A DNA stretch of 32,523 bases, taken from NCBI GenBank assembly GCA_938074135.1, contig CALJFL010000046.1, positions 1 to 32,523 of the forward strand, given 5' to 3'. Within the stretch, counting starts at the first letter, position 1. Every line of letters begins with the position of its first letter. The notes below the pieces were generated by a model. The model saw only the letters and a program-made list of their open reading frames with translations, had not been told where the DNA came from and did not search any database. Positions 1 to 9,096 of this stretch are shown piece by piece. The position numbers and the translations under genes are program-made. Source of the DNA: an uncultured Halieaceae bacterium. Lineage in GTDB: Bacteria; Pseudomonadota; Gammaproteobacteria; Pseudomonadales; Halieaceae.

Positions 1-137
1 AGAATCCAACCGGCCAGAGACATGGCCTCACGGGCGAAACCCCGCCACAAGCTGATCGCGATCGACAGGGTAACAACCACGATGATGAACCAGTCCAGTC
101 CATTGAGTTGTGACCAGTCGGGCCAGAATTGCTCCAC
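1..137 (-). CDS. cvpA: CvpA family membrane protein, N-terminal part (cut by window edge)
   Basis: The first ~45 codons of a CvpA (colicin V production) family inner-membrane protein; the rest lies beyond the window's left edge. The readable stretch begins EQFWPDWSQLNGLDWF, followed by a hydrophobic helix IIVVVTLSIAISL and then WRGFAREAMSLAGW, which matches the family's RGFxREAxSL signature after the first membrane helix. A GTG at 137 is preceded by a GGAAGG-type ribosome binding site at 4 bases; another in-frame GTG lies at 149, and no ATG is available. In Pseudomonas and relatives cvpA follows dedD and precedes purF, and the same order is seen here after dedD with a 76-base spacer. Family assignment is fairly sure. 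The start codon is a choice between two GTGs. Confidence 0.75.
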   Translation of the reverse strand, partial: MEQFWPDWSQLNGLDWFIIVVVTLSIAISLWRGFAREAMSLAGWI

Positions 138-213
138 TACGCCTTCCACTTGTTGGGTGGGGAGAGTTTATCAGAGCGGTGCCCGCCCGATAAGCTGAAC
201 ACGTTCGCGAATC

Positions 214-852
214 TCACGGCACGTACCGGGCAACCAGCGATTTCACGCCCAGTTGTCGGTCTATCTCCCCCTGTATTCGCTCAAGCTGCGCACGCTCGAA
301 TTTTGGCCCTATATAGACCCGGTACAGTGTGCGATCGGCGGATTTGATGGGTTTCACATAAGCCTTGTGACCGTCGGCGATAAGATCGTCGCGGATACTC
401 TCCGCACGCGATTTATTGCTAAGGCTGACAACCTGTAATAACCAGGCCACCGGGATTCCCTGGGCGTCCAACTGCGGCGATTCTGGTGCTGCCTTGCGGG
501 TCGATCGAGTAGGTTCGGCGACTGCCCGCTGCTCCGATTCTGCGACAACGACCTGCTCTGGCTCTGGTTCCGGTTCAGGTTCCGGCAAAACAACAGCACG
601 CTCGGCCTCAGCCAGCGCAGCGGCCTCCTCTGCCCTCGCCTCACGCTGCGCCACAACTTCCGCTGCCTGGCGCAGGCCGGCAGTATCAGGGGGTTCTATG
701 GGGCTGGTATCAACCGCTGGCGGTGGTGGTATGCGCGCTCCCGGCAGACCACCGGGGCCCTCTGGCTCAACGAAGATAATGGGCCAAAAGACAACGCCCA
801 ACGCCACCAGTATGAGTGCGCCTATCAGCCGCTGTTTGAGAATATTATCCAC
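214..852 (-). CDS. dedD: DedD-like SPOR-domain cell division protein
   Basis: A 212-residue bitopic inner-membrane protein. Residues ~9-28 form one membrane helix (LIGALILVALGVVFWPIIFV), followed by a proline/alanine/glutamate-rich periplasmic linker and a C-terminal SPOR domain (~135-212, from AWLLQVVSLSNKSRAESI to the end). SPOR domains bind denuded septal glycan strands, so the protein is expected at the division site. The linker holds a perfect Pro-Glu dipeptide run (five PE units, near residues 90-99) and may stand off from the membrane as a stiff rod. The start is GTG with AGGA 9 bases upstream. Its first 8 bases overlap the folC stop, implying translational coupling. The folC-dedD-cvpA order is the usual one in gammaproteobacteria, so the name rests on domain layout and synteny together. 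Confidence 0.85.
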   Translation of the reverse strand: MDNILKQRLIGALILVALGVVFWPIIFVEPEGPGGLPGARIPPPPAVDTSPIEPPDTAGLRQAAEVVAQREARAEEAAALAEAERAVVLPEPEPEPEPEQVVVAESEQRAVAEPTRSTRKAAPESPQLDAQGIPVAWLLQVVSLSNKSRAESIRDDLIADGHKAYVKPIKSADRTLYRVYIGPKFERAQLERIQGEIDRQLGVKSLVARYVP

Positions 853-2134
853 GCTGTTCTTTCCTGAGGTCTTTATCTACCAGCGGCAATATCGCAGCCA
901 CCGTATGGAATGAGCCAAACACCACCAATCGATCCCCCTCCGCAAGGAGGCTCCTCGCCCGCCGGTAGGCCTGGCGAAGATTTTTACTGACACTGATCAT
1001 TTTGCAACCCTGTTCGTGTAACACAGCCGCAATATCGGCAGCGGCAGCGGCCCTTGGTTGATCCGGCTGGTCCGCCAGAAACCAGGCGTCAAAGGATGCC
1101 AGACTACGACTGATCATGCCATGAATGTCCTTGTCTTTCATTGCAGAAAATATCGCAATTGTTCTTTTATTACAATTAGTTGCGGCCATATATTCAATCA
1201 TTTTATCAACAGCCCCCGGATTGTGTGCCACATCCAGCACAAGCTGCTGACCACCCACAACCAGACTCTGCTGGCGGCCGGTGGGCCTGACCGAAGCGAC
1301 CACCCCGGCAATATCCAGGGCCGCCAGGTCCACATCCAGCAATAGCAACGCCTGTAAGGCCGCACAGGCATTCACTGGCAGTACACTCAAAGGCTGTGAA
1401 AGCAACAGCGATTGTTGCTCTCCACCACGCTGCTGCAGCTTCATCGTCAGCCCGCCTTCCACCTCATCGAAACCAAAATGCTCCCCGAGATAAAAGGGCT
1501 CGGCTGCGTTGTCGGCCACCGCTTGCAACAAACCAGCCGGAGGTCTGGGGTCGGCAATGACCGCGGGGCTAGCGGCGCGCAGTATGCCGGCTTTTTCGCG
1601 CCCGATACTATCGCGATCATCGCCAAGCCAGTCCTGGTGATCCAGGTCTATGCTGGTAATGACTGCCACACTGGGATCAACAATATTGACCGCATCCAAC
1701 CGCCCCCCCAGCCCTACCTCAAGTATCGCCAATTCGACGCTACGCTGGCGGAAAATCAGCAACGCTGCCAGGGTGGCGAACTCAAAATAGGTCAGGGAGG
1801 TCCCATCGCGCGCCGCATCTATCTGCTCGAAGGCGGCAACAATCTCGCTATCGTCTGCCTCTTGCCCCCCCACCTGTATACGTTCGTTGAAACGTAAAAA
1901 GTGCGGCGACGTAAACTGCCCCGTGAGCCTCCCGGAGGCCTGTGCCACCGCCTGTGCCACCGCCACGGTAGAGCCTTTGCCGTTGGTGCCTGCCACCGTC
2001 AGCACGGGACAAGGCAGGGGCAAGAGATCGAGACGCGTCGCAACCTCACCGCAGCGCTGCAGCCCGAGTTCCACCTCTACGGGATGCAGTTGCTCCAGGC
2101 GCTGCAGCCAGTGAGCTAAACTGAGCTTACTCAT
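845..2134 (-). CDS. folC: Bifunctional folylpolyglutamate synthase/dihydrofolate synthase
   Basis: FolC adds glutamate to dihydropteroate and to folates using ATP, in the cytoplasm. The 429-residue length fits the family. Visible motifs are the P-loop GTNGKGS (49-55), the FTSPH folate-loop segment (74-78), [12 protein letters not shown] (139-150), the metal/ATP segment [12 protein letters not shown] (160-171) with EKAGI (180-184), and a C-terminal-domain DVAHNP. I chose ATG at 2134 because it gives [14 protein letters not shown], the normal FolC beginning, and has AAGGGG just upstream; the frame stays open for 15 more codons, which would sit inside accD. The gene overlaps the accD stop by 8 bases, and its own stop overlaps dedD by 8, so accD-folC-dedD look translationally coupled. 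Confidence 0.95.
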   Translation of the reverse strand: MSKLSLAHWLQRLEQLHPVEVELGLQRCGEVATRLDLLPLPCPVLTVAGTNGKGSTVAVAQAVAQASGRLTGQFTSPHFLRFNERIQVGGQEADDSEIVAAFEQIDAARDGTSLTYFEFATLAALLIFRQRSVELAILEVGLGGRLDAVNIVDPSVAVITSIDLDHQDWLGDDRDSIGREKAGILRAASPAVIADPRPPAGLLQAVADNAAEPFYLGEHFGFDEVEGGLTMKLQQRGGEQQSLLLSQPLSVLPVNACAALQALLLLDVDLAALDIAGVVASVRPTGRQQSLVVGGQQLVLDVAHNPGAVDKMIEYMAATNCNKRTIAIFSAMKDKDIHGMISRSLASFDAWFLADQPDQPRAAAAADIAAVLHEQGCKMISVSKNLRQAYRRARSLLAEGDRLVVFGSFHTVAAILPLVDKDLRKEQRG

Positions 2135-3059
2135 CCCCTTCTGTGGGGACAGACTCGGACGCCTCATCGACGGGTTCAAACGGTCGCTCGTCCTGTTCCT
2201 GCAGCGCTACACCGGTCATCTTGGACAGCAACCGGGCAATAGTGGCGCGCATGTCGTTGCGATGCACGATCATATCGATGGCGCCGTGTTCCAACAGGAA
2301 CTCGCTGCGCTGAAAACCCTTGGGCAGTTTTTGGCGGATAGTCTGTTCGATGATATTCGGCCCGGCAAAGCCCGCACGCGCATCCGGCTCAGCAATGTTG
2401 ATATCACCAAGTAGTGCCAGCGACGCCGAGACCCCGCCGTAAATCGGATCAGTCATGACAGAAATATAGGGCACACCCGCCATTTTCATGCGTTCGATCA
2501 CAGCGCTGGTCTTGGCCATCTGCATCAGCGAAATAAGTGCCTCCTGCATGCGGGCGCCACCAGAGGCTGAAAAACAGACCAGCGGAATACCTTCATCCAG
2601 AGCCAGTTGGGCCGAGCGGGTGAACTTTTCACCAACCGCATAACCCATTGAACCACCGTGAAACTCAAACTCAAACGCAACGCTGACCAATGGCAGGCCC
2701 TGAAGCTTGCCGCGCATAGCGATCAGGGCATCCCTCTCTCCGGTGGACTTTTGCGCTGCTGTCAGGCGATCACGGTAACGCTTCTTATCCTTGAAACGCA
2801 GGCGATCGATAGGTTCTATGTCGGTGAAGATTTCCTCGCGATCGTCGAGATCGAGAAAGCTATCGAGTCGCCGGCGGGCGCCAATACGCATGTGATGATC
2901 GCATTTGGGGCAGACATCGTCATTGCGCTCGACGTCAGGGCGGTACAGTACTGCCTCACACTTGACGCACTTCTTCCAAAGGCCCTCGGGCACGCTGGTC
3001 CGCCGTGGACCCTCTTCCTTGCGCACTCCGGTGGGCAGGATCTTGTCAATCCAGCTCAT
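2127..3059 (-). CDS. accD: Acetyl-CoA carboxylase carboxyltransferase subunit beta
   Basis: The beta subunit of the carboxyltransferase component, which with AccA moves the carboxyl group from biotin-BCCP to acetyl-CoA to give malonyl-CoA, the first step of fatty-acid synthesis. At 310 residues it is close to the E. coli protein. An N-terminal zinc ribbon is formed by C31-x2-C34 and C50-x2-C53, followed by the crotonase-fold carboxyltransferase domain with [12 protein letters not shown] and PIYGGVSAS glycine-rich segments that form the acyl-CoA and oxyanion pockets. ATG at 3059 has AGGGG 6 bases upstream. It lies between trpA (47-base gap) and folC (8-base overlap), the arrangement seen in many pseudomonad-like genomes. 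Confidence 0.97.
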   Translation of the reverse strand: MSWIDKILPTGVRKEEGPRRTSVPEGLWKKCVKCEAVLYRPDVERNDDVCPKCDHHMRIGARRRLDSFLDLDDREEIFTDIEPIDRLRFKDKKRYRDRLTAAQKSTGERDALIAMRGKLQGLPLVSVAFEFEFHGGSMGYAVGEKFTRSAQLALDEGIPLVCFSASGGARMQEALISLMQMAKTSAVIERMKMAGVPYISVMTDPIYGGVSASLALLGDINIAEPDARAGFAGPNIIEQTIRQKLPKGFQRSEFLLEHGAIDMIVHRNDMRATIARLLSKMTGVALQEQDERPFEPVDEASESVPTEGDE

Positions 3060-3106
3060 GGCTATCCCCTGTCAACAACGGCCATTATAAACGCTGGCCG
3101 GTGCCA

Positions 3107-3928
3107 CTAGGAAGCGTCGGCGTCGATTCCCTGACGAATTTCCTTCAGTAGAGCAGCCGCGGCACCGATAGCCTGCTCCTGAGAGTCTCCTGACTCGATA
3201 CGCTGGGCAACCAGATTGACCAGGGCACTGCCCACGACAACGCCGTCAGCCAGTGCGGCGATCGTCCGGGCAGAGGCGGCATCCTTGATACCGAAACCAA
3301 CGGCCACCGGCAGGTCTGTGTGCGCGCGGATGCGGGCGATATTGGCAGACACGTCGGCAGCATCAATATTACCGGCACCGGTGACGCCTTTGAGCGAGAC
3401 ATAGTAGATAAATCCACTGGCCTGGTCGGCGATAACACCGACCCGCTTGTCGGGGGTGGTCGGTGCGATAAGGAATATATTGTCCATGCCGACACGAGTC
3501 AGTTCAGCGTTGACCGCGGTCACCTCCTCAGGCGGTATGTCGACGGTAAGCAGTGCGTCCAGCCCGACTTCAGCGGCCGCATCGGCGAAGGCCGCAAAGC
3601 CCATATGTACAACAGGATTGGCATAGCCCATCAATAGCACCGGCGTGGTCTGATCCTGCTCACGGAACTCCCGCACCATCGCAATCACGTCGCGCAGACG
3701 AGTGCCGTTAGCCAGCGCCCGCTCATGAGCTAACTGGATAACCGGCCCCTCAGACATGGGATCCGAAAATGGCACTCCAAGTTCTATGATGTCTGCCCCG
3801 GCTGCAACCAACTGGTGCATCATCGGTACAGTGCTATCGAGACCTGGATCACCCGCCACGATGTAGGGTATCAGCGCTTTGCGCCCCTGCTCAGCGAGGG
3901 CCTGGAAACGTCCAGCTATGCGACTCAC
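3107..3928 (-). CDS. trpA: Tryptophan synthase alpha subunit
   Basis: TrpA cleaves indole-3-glycerol phosphate to indole and glyceraldehyde-3-phosphate; indole is channelled to TrpB in an alpha2beta2 complex. The 273-residue TIM barrel shows E49 in IIELGVPFSDP, phosphate-loop segments (VKLKGVTG-like SLKGVTGAG; VGFGIKD; VVVGSALV) and normal length. One point is odd. The second catalytic acid, Asp60 in the enterobacterial enzyme (DPLADGP), is glutamate here (SDPMSEGP), confirmed from the codons around 3755-3760. Numbering aligns without gaps, so E49 and E60 sit at the same positions as in E. coli. The start is GTG at 3928, 13 bases after the trpB stop, with GGGGAG about 8 bases upstream. Confidence 0.95.
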   Translation of the reverse strand: MSRIAGRFQALAEQGRKALIPYIVAGDPGLDSTVPMMHQLVAAGADIIELGVPFSDPMSEGPVIQLAHERALANGTRLRDVIAMVREFREQDQTTPVLLMGYANPVVHMGFAAFADAAAEVGLDALLTVDIPPEEVTAVNAELTRVGMDNIFLIAPTTPDKRVGVIADQASGFIYYVSLKGVTGAGNIDAADVSANIARIRAHTDLPVAVGFGIKDAASARTIAALADGVVVGSALVNLVAQRIESGDSQEQAIGAAAALLKEIRQGIDADAS

Positions 3929-3941
3929 TACCTTGTCTCCC

Positions 3942-5162
3942 CTACATTTCCAGACCGTCGATCTGGGCGACGGTGTGAATATCCTTGTCCCCCCGACCAG
4001 ACAGGTTGACGATAATGCTTTGTTCGGGTGTCATCTCAGTGGCCAGCTTCTCCGCATGGGCCAACGCATGCGCCGTCTCGAGCGCGGGCATGATACCTTC
4101 GATACGGGTCAACTGATGGAATGCGGCAAGCGCCTCGTCATCATTGGCGACCACATAACTAACCCGCCCTATATCTTTTAACCAGGCGTGTTCCGGGCCA
4201 ACCCCGGGGTAGTCCAGGCCAGCAGACACCGAATGGGTGTGCATGATTTGGCCGTCAGCATCCTGCATCAGGTAAGTACGGTTGCCATGCAACACGCCCG
4301 GAGTACCAGCGGTCAATGGCGCCGCGTGCTGGCTGGTGGCAACGCCGTGGCCACCCGCCTCTACGCCATACATGGCCACGCTCTTGTCTGCCAGAAACGG
4401 GTGGAACAAGCCAATGGCATTGGAGCCACCACCGACACAAGCGACCAGCGCGTCCGGCAGGCGACCGGTCTGGGCCAGCGACTGGGCACGTGCCTCGCGA
4501 CCAATAACAGACTGGAAGTCGCGCACCAGCATCGGGTATGGGTGAGGTCCGGCCACGGTACCAATAATGTAAAACGTATCATCGACGTTGGTTACCCAGT
4601 CGCGCATGGCCTCGTTCATCGCATCCTTCAACGTCCGCGAGCCCGAGGTGACCGGCACCACCGTGGCACCGAGGAGTTTCATGCGATAAACGTTAAGGGC
4701 CTGCCGCCGCACATCCTCTTCGCCCATGAATACATGACACTCCAGGCCGAGACGGGCGGCGATGGTCGCGGTAGCAACACCGTGCTGGCCGGCGCCGGTT
4801 TCCGCGATAACCCGCTTTTTGCCCATGTGCTTGGCCAACAGCGCCTGGCCCACGGTGTTGTTCACCTTGTGCGCACCCGTGTGATTAAGATCTTCGCGCT
4901 TGAGGTAAATACGCGCACCACCAATCTGGTCAGACCAGCGCTTGGCTTCATACAAAGGTGATGGGCGACCCACATAATGGGCGAGGTCCTCGTCCAGTTC
5001 GCGCTGAAAATCGGCATCTTGCGCCATGCGGTTATACAGGGTCTCGAGTTCAGCCAGTGCCGCCATCAACGTCTCGGCGACAAACTTGCCGCCGTAGACG
5101 CCAAAGCGACCATCCGCATCGGGCACTGTGGAAAAAAGTTCGCTATTCATATCTGTAGTCAT
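3942..5162 (-). CDS. trpB: Tryptophan synthase beta subunit
   Basis: PLP-dependent beta subunit that condenses indole with serine to give tryptophan. With the ATG at 5162 it is 406 residues. Key residues are in place: the PLP lysine in [10 protein letters not shown] (K99), the catalytic glutamate in AETGAGQHG (E121), and the phosphate-binding GGGSNAIG. The ATG overlaps the trpF stop as TGATG, which suggests re-initiation. A GTG one codon earlier (5165) and an ATG four codons later (5150) are possible alternatives. It sits between trpF and trpA, so the three final-stage trp genes form one unit. Pseudomonas itself keeps trpBA elsewhere under TrpI, so this layout points to another gammaproteobacterial branch. 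Confidence 0.97.
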   Translation of the reverse strand: MTTDMNSELFSTVPDADGRFGVYGGKFVAETLMAALAELETLYNRMAQDADFQRELDEDLAHYVGRPSPLYEAKRWSDQIGGARIYLKREDLNHTGAHKVNNTVGQALLAKHMGKKRVIAETGAGQHGVATATIAARLGLECHVFMGEEDVRRQALNVYRMKLLGATVVPVTSGSRTLKDAMNEAMRDWVTNVDDTFYIIGTVAGPHPYPMLVRDFQSVIGREARAQSLAQTGRLPDALVACVGGGSNAIGLFHPFLADKSVAMYGVEAGGHGVATSQHAAPLTAGTPGVLHGNRTYLMQDADGQIMHTHSVSAGLDYPGVGPEHAWLKDIGRVSYVVANDDEALAAFHQLTRIEGIMPALETAHALAHAEKLATEMTPEQSIIVNLSGRGDKDIHTVAQIDGLEM

Positions 5163-5806
5163 CACTTATCACCGCTATCAATTAAATCTACCGCGCGCAC
5201 CGCGCGCACAAACTCGGCTATTCGCCGGGGACATTTAATACCAGGGGAGGATTCCACTCCCCCGCTTACGTCAACGCCTGCCGGGTGCAATTGCGCGATC
5301 GCGGCACCGACATTGTCTGCGTCAAGGCCACCCGCCAGCACCATCGGCAACGCTATCGTGCCTGAGGCCAGTTGCCAGTCGAAGGTTTTACCAGTGCCGC
5401 CAGGTACACCGTCTTGCCAACTGTCCAGCAAAACGCCCCTGGCACGTGCATAGGGTGCAACTGCGGCGCCCAGGTCAATGCCAGGTTTGACCCTCACCGC
5501 CTTCAGGTAAGGGCGCTCAAACTGTTCACAATATGTCGCGCTTTCCTGACCGTGAAACTGGATGACATCCACCGGCACCGAGGCAAGCACCTGCGCTATC
5601 TCGGACTCGGACGCGTCGACAAAGAGCGCTACTACCGTCACAAACGGCGCAACCGCGGCAACGATTTCCGCTGCCCTGGCGGCATCAACTGCCCGGGGAC
5701 TCTTGGCGTAGAAGACCAAGCCTATAGCGTCAGCGCCATTGGCTACCGCTACCTGCGCATCTTCCGGCCTGGTGATACCGCAAATTTTGATACGCGTGTA
5801 AGCCAC
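5162..5806 (-). CDS. trpF: Phosphoribosylanthranilate isomerase
   Basis: TrpF carries out the Amadori rearrangement of N-(5'-phosphoribosyl)anthranilate to CdRP in tryptophan synthesis. It is 214 residues long, a monomeric TIM-barrel size. The catalytic cysteine lies in [13 protein letters not shown] (C9). The family's IQFHG segment, the [18 protein letters not shown] phosphate loop and C-terminal [13 protein letters not shown] are all readable. The start is GTG at 5806, giving [10 protein letters not shown]; no strong Shine-Dalgarno is visible. A 63-base spacer separates it from truA upstream, and its stop is shared with the trpB start (TGATG). Confidence 0.95.
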   Translation of the reverse strand: MAYTRIKICGITRPEDAQVAVANGADAIGLVFYAKSPRAVDAARAAEIVAAVAPFVTVVALFVDASESEIAQVLASVPVDVIQFHGQESATYCEQFERPYLKAVRVKPGIDLGAAVAPYARARGVLLDSWQDGVPGGTGKTFDWQLASGTIALPMVLAGGLDADNVGAAIAQLHPAGVDVSGGVESSPGIKCPRRIAEFVRAVRAVDLIDSGDK

Positions 5807-5869
5807 TGGCTCTATTACTGGTCAGAAAAATAAGGGCGCAATGATAGCAGAATCCTGAGGGGACTGTCT

Positions 5870-6709
5870 TTATGGCGGGAGTATCATTGGCCCTGTCGGC
5901 GCCGGTGGTAACTTGAACTGTTCGGGGTAAGCCACTGCCACCAGATATAGCCCGTCTGGCGGCGCAGTTTCCGCTGCCAATGCCCGGTCGCGGCCATCCA
6001 GAAGCTCACTTATCCAGCCGGTTGACTGACGGCCTTCACCCACTGCCATTAGAGATCCCGCGATATTGCGCACCATATGGTGCAAAAAGGCATTGGCTTG
6101 AATGTCAATCGCGACCAGATCACCAAACCGTTCTACGGCCACCCGTTGAACATTTCGCATAGGCGTGGCCGATTGACAACTGGCTGCCTGAAAAGCCGAG
6201 AAATCTTGCTCTCCCAACAGCGCCTGAGCGGCCTCGTGCATGCGTACGGCAGTCAGCGGCCGACGCTGCCAGCTAACCTGCCCAGCCAGCAAGGCCGGCC
6301 GTACCGGCGTATTGGCGATCACGTACCGGTAACGTCGCGACAGTGCAGCAAAGCGAGCATGGAAATCCCCGGGTACGGGCACTGCCCACTGGACCCGGAC
6401 AGCGGGCGGCAAGTTGGCATTGGTGCCGTATACCCAGTTCTTACAGCTGCGCCCGACCGGATCATCGAAATGGATCACCTGCCCTACACCGTGCACCCCC
6501 GTGTCCGTGCGGCCGGCGCAGTGGACCCGCAACGGCTGATTGGCCACACAGGCGAGTGCTGCTTCAAGGGTTTGCTGTACCGTCGTGACGTTGCTGTGGG
6601 GCTGAGACTGCCAGCCATTAAACAGACTGCCGTTATACTCTATCCGGCAGGCGACCCGACTGCCGGGTGGCAGCGGGTCAGGTGAAAAGCGGTGGGGGGT
6701 GTCAGCCAA
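5870..6709 (-). CDS. truA: tRNA pseudouridine(38-40) synthase
   Basis: TruA converts uridines 38-40 of the tRNA anticodon arm to pseudouridine. The catalytic aspartate is D69 in CAGRTDTGVHG, and the RYRYVI and HHMVRNIAGSLMAVGEG segments typical of the family follow; length is 279 residues. The only reasonable start I find is TTG at 6709, preceded by GGAACGG and overlapping the fimV stop by 8 bases. No ATG or GTG occurs before the first conserved block (RIEYNGSLFNGWQ). Expression is therefore probably coupled to fimV. The fimV-truA-trpF order is conserved in pseudomonads. Confidence 0.95.
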   Translation of the reverse strand: MADTPHRFSPDPLPPGSRVACRIEYNGSLFNGWQSQPHSNVTTVQQTLEAALACVANQPLRVHCAGRTDTGVHGVGQVIHFDDPVGRSCKNWVYGTNANLPPAVRVQWAVPVPGDFHARFAALSRRYRYVIANTPVRPALLAGQVSWQRRPLTAVRMHEAAQALLGEQDFSAFQAASCQSATPMRNVQRVAVERFGDLVAIDIQANAFLHHMVRNIAGSLMAVGEGRQSTGWISELLDGRDRALAAETAPPDGLYLVAVAYPEQFKLPPAPTGPMILPP

Positions 6710-8888
6710 GCCGTTCCAACAATGTCCTGGCTTCCTGTTGCTGCTCGGCGTCGCCGTCGGCAGCGACCTCTTCTAGAATCTGCCGGGCACCGTCTTCATC
6801 GCCCATGTCCATATACGCACGGGCCAGATCAAGCTTGGTCGACATCGTGTTGCCTTCGGCGGCAAAAACCATTTCGTCGCCGTTCTCTTCGCTGGCAAAA
6901 TCCTTTGTAAGATCGAGATCGTCTTCCTGGGCGTCGCCGCTACCATCGTCCAGTTCCAACTCGCCAAAATCAGCCTCAAGCGCGGTATCGGCTGCGCCCA
7001 ATGCGGCTTCAGTGACCGCCGGCTCGGCGCTACCGGACATGAGTGACTCGGCCTTGGCCAGAGCCTCGGTGTTACCCATACTTTGCAGTTCTGCCAGTTG
7101 TTTCTCAGCCTCACCTGGCTCGCCCATTTCCAGGCTGAGCTCCAATAATTTAAGCCTGTATTCAGCATTATCGGGCTCGCTGCTGATAGCGGTCTTCAGC
7201 AAGTCTGCTGCCTGCGGATATCGACCGTAAGCGATATAGATGTCGGCCTCGGCCAGCGCATCCCCGGTATCAGCATCGCTGGCGTACTCATCGTGTTTCT
7301 CTTCGCCATATCCGCGATTGGCCGCTGCCGCTGCTTCTTCTGCGGACTCTTCAGGTGCCGGAACATCTGCTGGCGCGACTTCTACTTCCTGTTCCTTGAG
7401 CTGCACGCCTTCAAAAGCATCCCTGGCTCGCGGTCGGGCGGCTGCTACAGAGTCGACTGTTTCCACCTCGGCGTCGGTGTTCCTGCGCCGCCAGAAAAAC
7501 AGACCGGCCAATATAGCCAGCACCAGAGCGCCACCTATATAAAGCAGGTTACCGAACAGACCGCCGCTTTCTTCTTTCACCGGTGGTGCCGGCGCCGGAA
7601 CGGGTACAGCCGTCGGTGGGGGCGCCGCTACAGCCTCGGGCTCAACAACGGGCTCAACCGCTGCGGCCTCCTCGGCGCTATCCTTCGCAGCCATCATAGT
7701 GCCGTCTATATCAGCGCTCGCGCTATCATCCGCTGCGCTGTCGCCACCGGCCGTGGCTTCTTCGAGGGCGGCCTGCAAGGCCGCTATCTGTTCATCCTTG
7801 ACGCTGACAATGCGCTCCAGGGTTTCAACCTGCTGTGCCATCGCATCGACCTGGCCCTGCAAATCACCGCTTTCCAGCACAGCCCGATCCATCTCTTCCA
7901 TGGCTACATTGGACGCCGCGGCACTGTCGCGATCGCCAGTGCTGTCACTCCCGCCATCATCGCCGCTACCGTCCATATCGTCGTCTACGGAGATACGTAA
8001 CTTGGGGCCACCGCCATAAGCTTCGCTGGCACGACCGGCACGCCAGTCCTCGTTCTGCTGATTCACCTCGGCCAGGGCGCTGGCCAGGTCGTCTGAGCTG
8101 ATGTCGCCCTCGGTAGGGAGGTAGACAATATAGCCCGCTTTGATGCGGTTAATATTGCCGTCAATGAAAGCATCGGGGTTGAGTCGCTGAATATCCAGCA
8201 TCGCCTGGTGAACAGAAACGCCCTCGGGCTTGCCGGCCAACGCAATATTCCACAGTGTTTCGTCACGCTTGATCATGTAGCGGCTGCCGGCCTGCGGATA
8301 GGGGCTGGTATCGGCGCTAAAGTCGCGCTGTGGCATATCGCCTGGCGCCAGATCCGATTTCCTGACGTCTACCAGGGTTCCGCTAGTGGCTGCGGCGGGG
8401 TCCTCTTTTTTTTTCTCCGGCTCAGCGGGAATACCTTCCACCTCGTAGACACGCTCAGAGGCTGAAATCACGGGATTGCTGTTGTCGAAGGCCGGGGGAT
8501 CAATCAGCACGGTGTACTCGCGCAATAACCGCCCGGACGGCCAGCGGGTTTCTACAATAAGATCGAGATAGGGCTCGAGCACGGGGTCGTCGGAGGAGAT
8601 CAGAATCACCCCTTGCCCGTCGCTGTCGACGCTGACCTCAAATGTGATGCCCGTCAGGAAGTAGGCGCGCTCGACGCCCATGCGATCAAAGTCTTCGGCC
8701 GTCGCCAATCTAACCCGGATCTCATCGGAATGCAGACCACCGGTATTGAGCAGGTCGACCTTTGCTTTGAGCGGTTCGTTGAGAAAAGACTCCAGGGTCA
8801 TTTCCCCCAAGCCCAAGGCCCAGGCCGATCCGGCCTGCAAACACCCCAAAGAAAACAGAACTGCAGCTAACTTACGCTTCTGAGCCAT
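6702..8888 (-). CDS. fimV: FimV-like LysM polar hub protein
   Basis: FimV is an inner-membrane protein with a peptidoglycan-binding periplasmic part and a cytoplasmic TPR part; in Pseudomonas and Vibrio it organises pili, flagella or pole-associated signalling. The 728-residue product has a signal peptide (~1-24, cleavage after SAWA), the N-terminal FimV domain (GLGEMTLESFLNEPL onward), a LysM domain (~202-258), a coiled coil (~340-378), an Ala/Pro/Glu-rich linker, one membrane helix (~447-466, then WRRR) and an acidic C-terminal TPR half ending in the FimV C-terminal motif (TKLDLARAYMDMGDEDGARQ). I use ATG at 8888 (AAGGG 8 bases upstream) rather than the 26-codon longer form because it begins the signal peptide. 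A run of nine A on the coding strand (8406-8414) encodes Lys159-161 and is a possible slippage site. Confidence 0.92.
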   Translation of the reverse strand: MAQKRKLAAVLFSLGCLQAGSAWALGLGEMTLESFLNEPLKAKVDLLNTGGLHSDEIRVRLATAEDFDRMGVERAYFLTGITFEVSVDSDGQGVILISSDDPVLEPYLDLIVETRWPSGRLLREYTVLIDPPAFDNSNPVISASERVYEVEGIPAEPEKKKEDPAAATSGTLVDVRKSDLAPGDMPQRDFSADTSPYPQAGSRYMIKRDETLWNIALAGKPEGVSVHQAMLDIQRLNPDAFIDGNINRIKAGYIVYLPTEGDISSDDLASALAEVNQQNEDWRAGRASEAYGGGPKLRISVDDDMDGSGDDGGSDSTGDRDSAAASNVAMEEMDRAVLESGDLQGQVDAMAQQVETLERIVSVKDEQIAALQAALEEATAGGDSAADDSASADIDGTMMAAKDSAEEAAAVEPVVEPEAVAAPPPTAVPVPAPAPPVKEESGGLFGNLLYIGGALVLAILAGLFFWRRRNTDAEVETVDSVAAARPRARDAFEGVQLKEQEVEVAPADVPAPEESAEEAAAAANRGYGEEKHDEYASDADTGDALAEADIYIAYGRYPQAADLLKTAISSEPDNAEYRLKLLELSLEMGEPGEAEKQLAELQSMGNTEALAKAESLMSGSAEPAVTEAALGAADTALEADFGELELDDGSGDAQEDDLDLTKDFASEENGDEMVFAAEGNTMSTKLDLARAYMDMGDEDGARQILEEVAADGDAEQQQEARTLLERLG

Positions 8889-9096
8889 ACCGAACGCCCT
8901 TATTATTCTTTCCCCTGCTAACACGAAAAGGCCTCCCCTGGGCCAATCCACTAACCGGGATATCACTGGATCAGTGCCTGGATAAAAATCCTAGCCCCTA
9001 CAGGCACTTGCACTACAAGTTCAAAGTAGTGCTCCAAGTACATCCGTGCACTTATGATACCCCAGATTTACCCCAAGTATGTTTTATAGATGGGTA
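8889..9096. other. asd-fimV intergenic region with inverted repeats
   Basis: This 208-base spacer should hold the asd transcript end and the fimV promoter. I see a perfect 7-base inverted repeat, GCACTAC/GTAGTGC (9010-9016 and 9026-9032, 9-base loop), overlapped by ACTTG/CAAGT (9006-9010 and 9016-9020), and a small dyad CACTG-GAT-CAGTG (8964-8976). None is followed by a T-run on the minus strand, so an intrinsic terminator is not supported. No convincing -35/-10 pair for fimV could be picked out by eye. The overlapping repeats could be an operator or alternative RNA pairings. Confidence 0.4.

Noticed and set aside
416..913. Plus-strand frame of 165 codons opposite dedD, rich in Ser/Gly/Ala
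   Set aside because: It is the complement of the Pro/Glu/Ala linker of dedD and part of folC; no ribosome site or domain. The many other long antisense frames opposite real genes (for example 4188-4961 and 12515-13381) were dropped for the same reason.
8889..8966. 26-codon longer FimV start
   Set aside because: The shorter start begins a good signal peptide and has an AAGGG site; the longer one would hide the signal.
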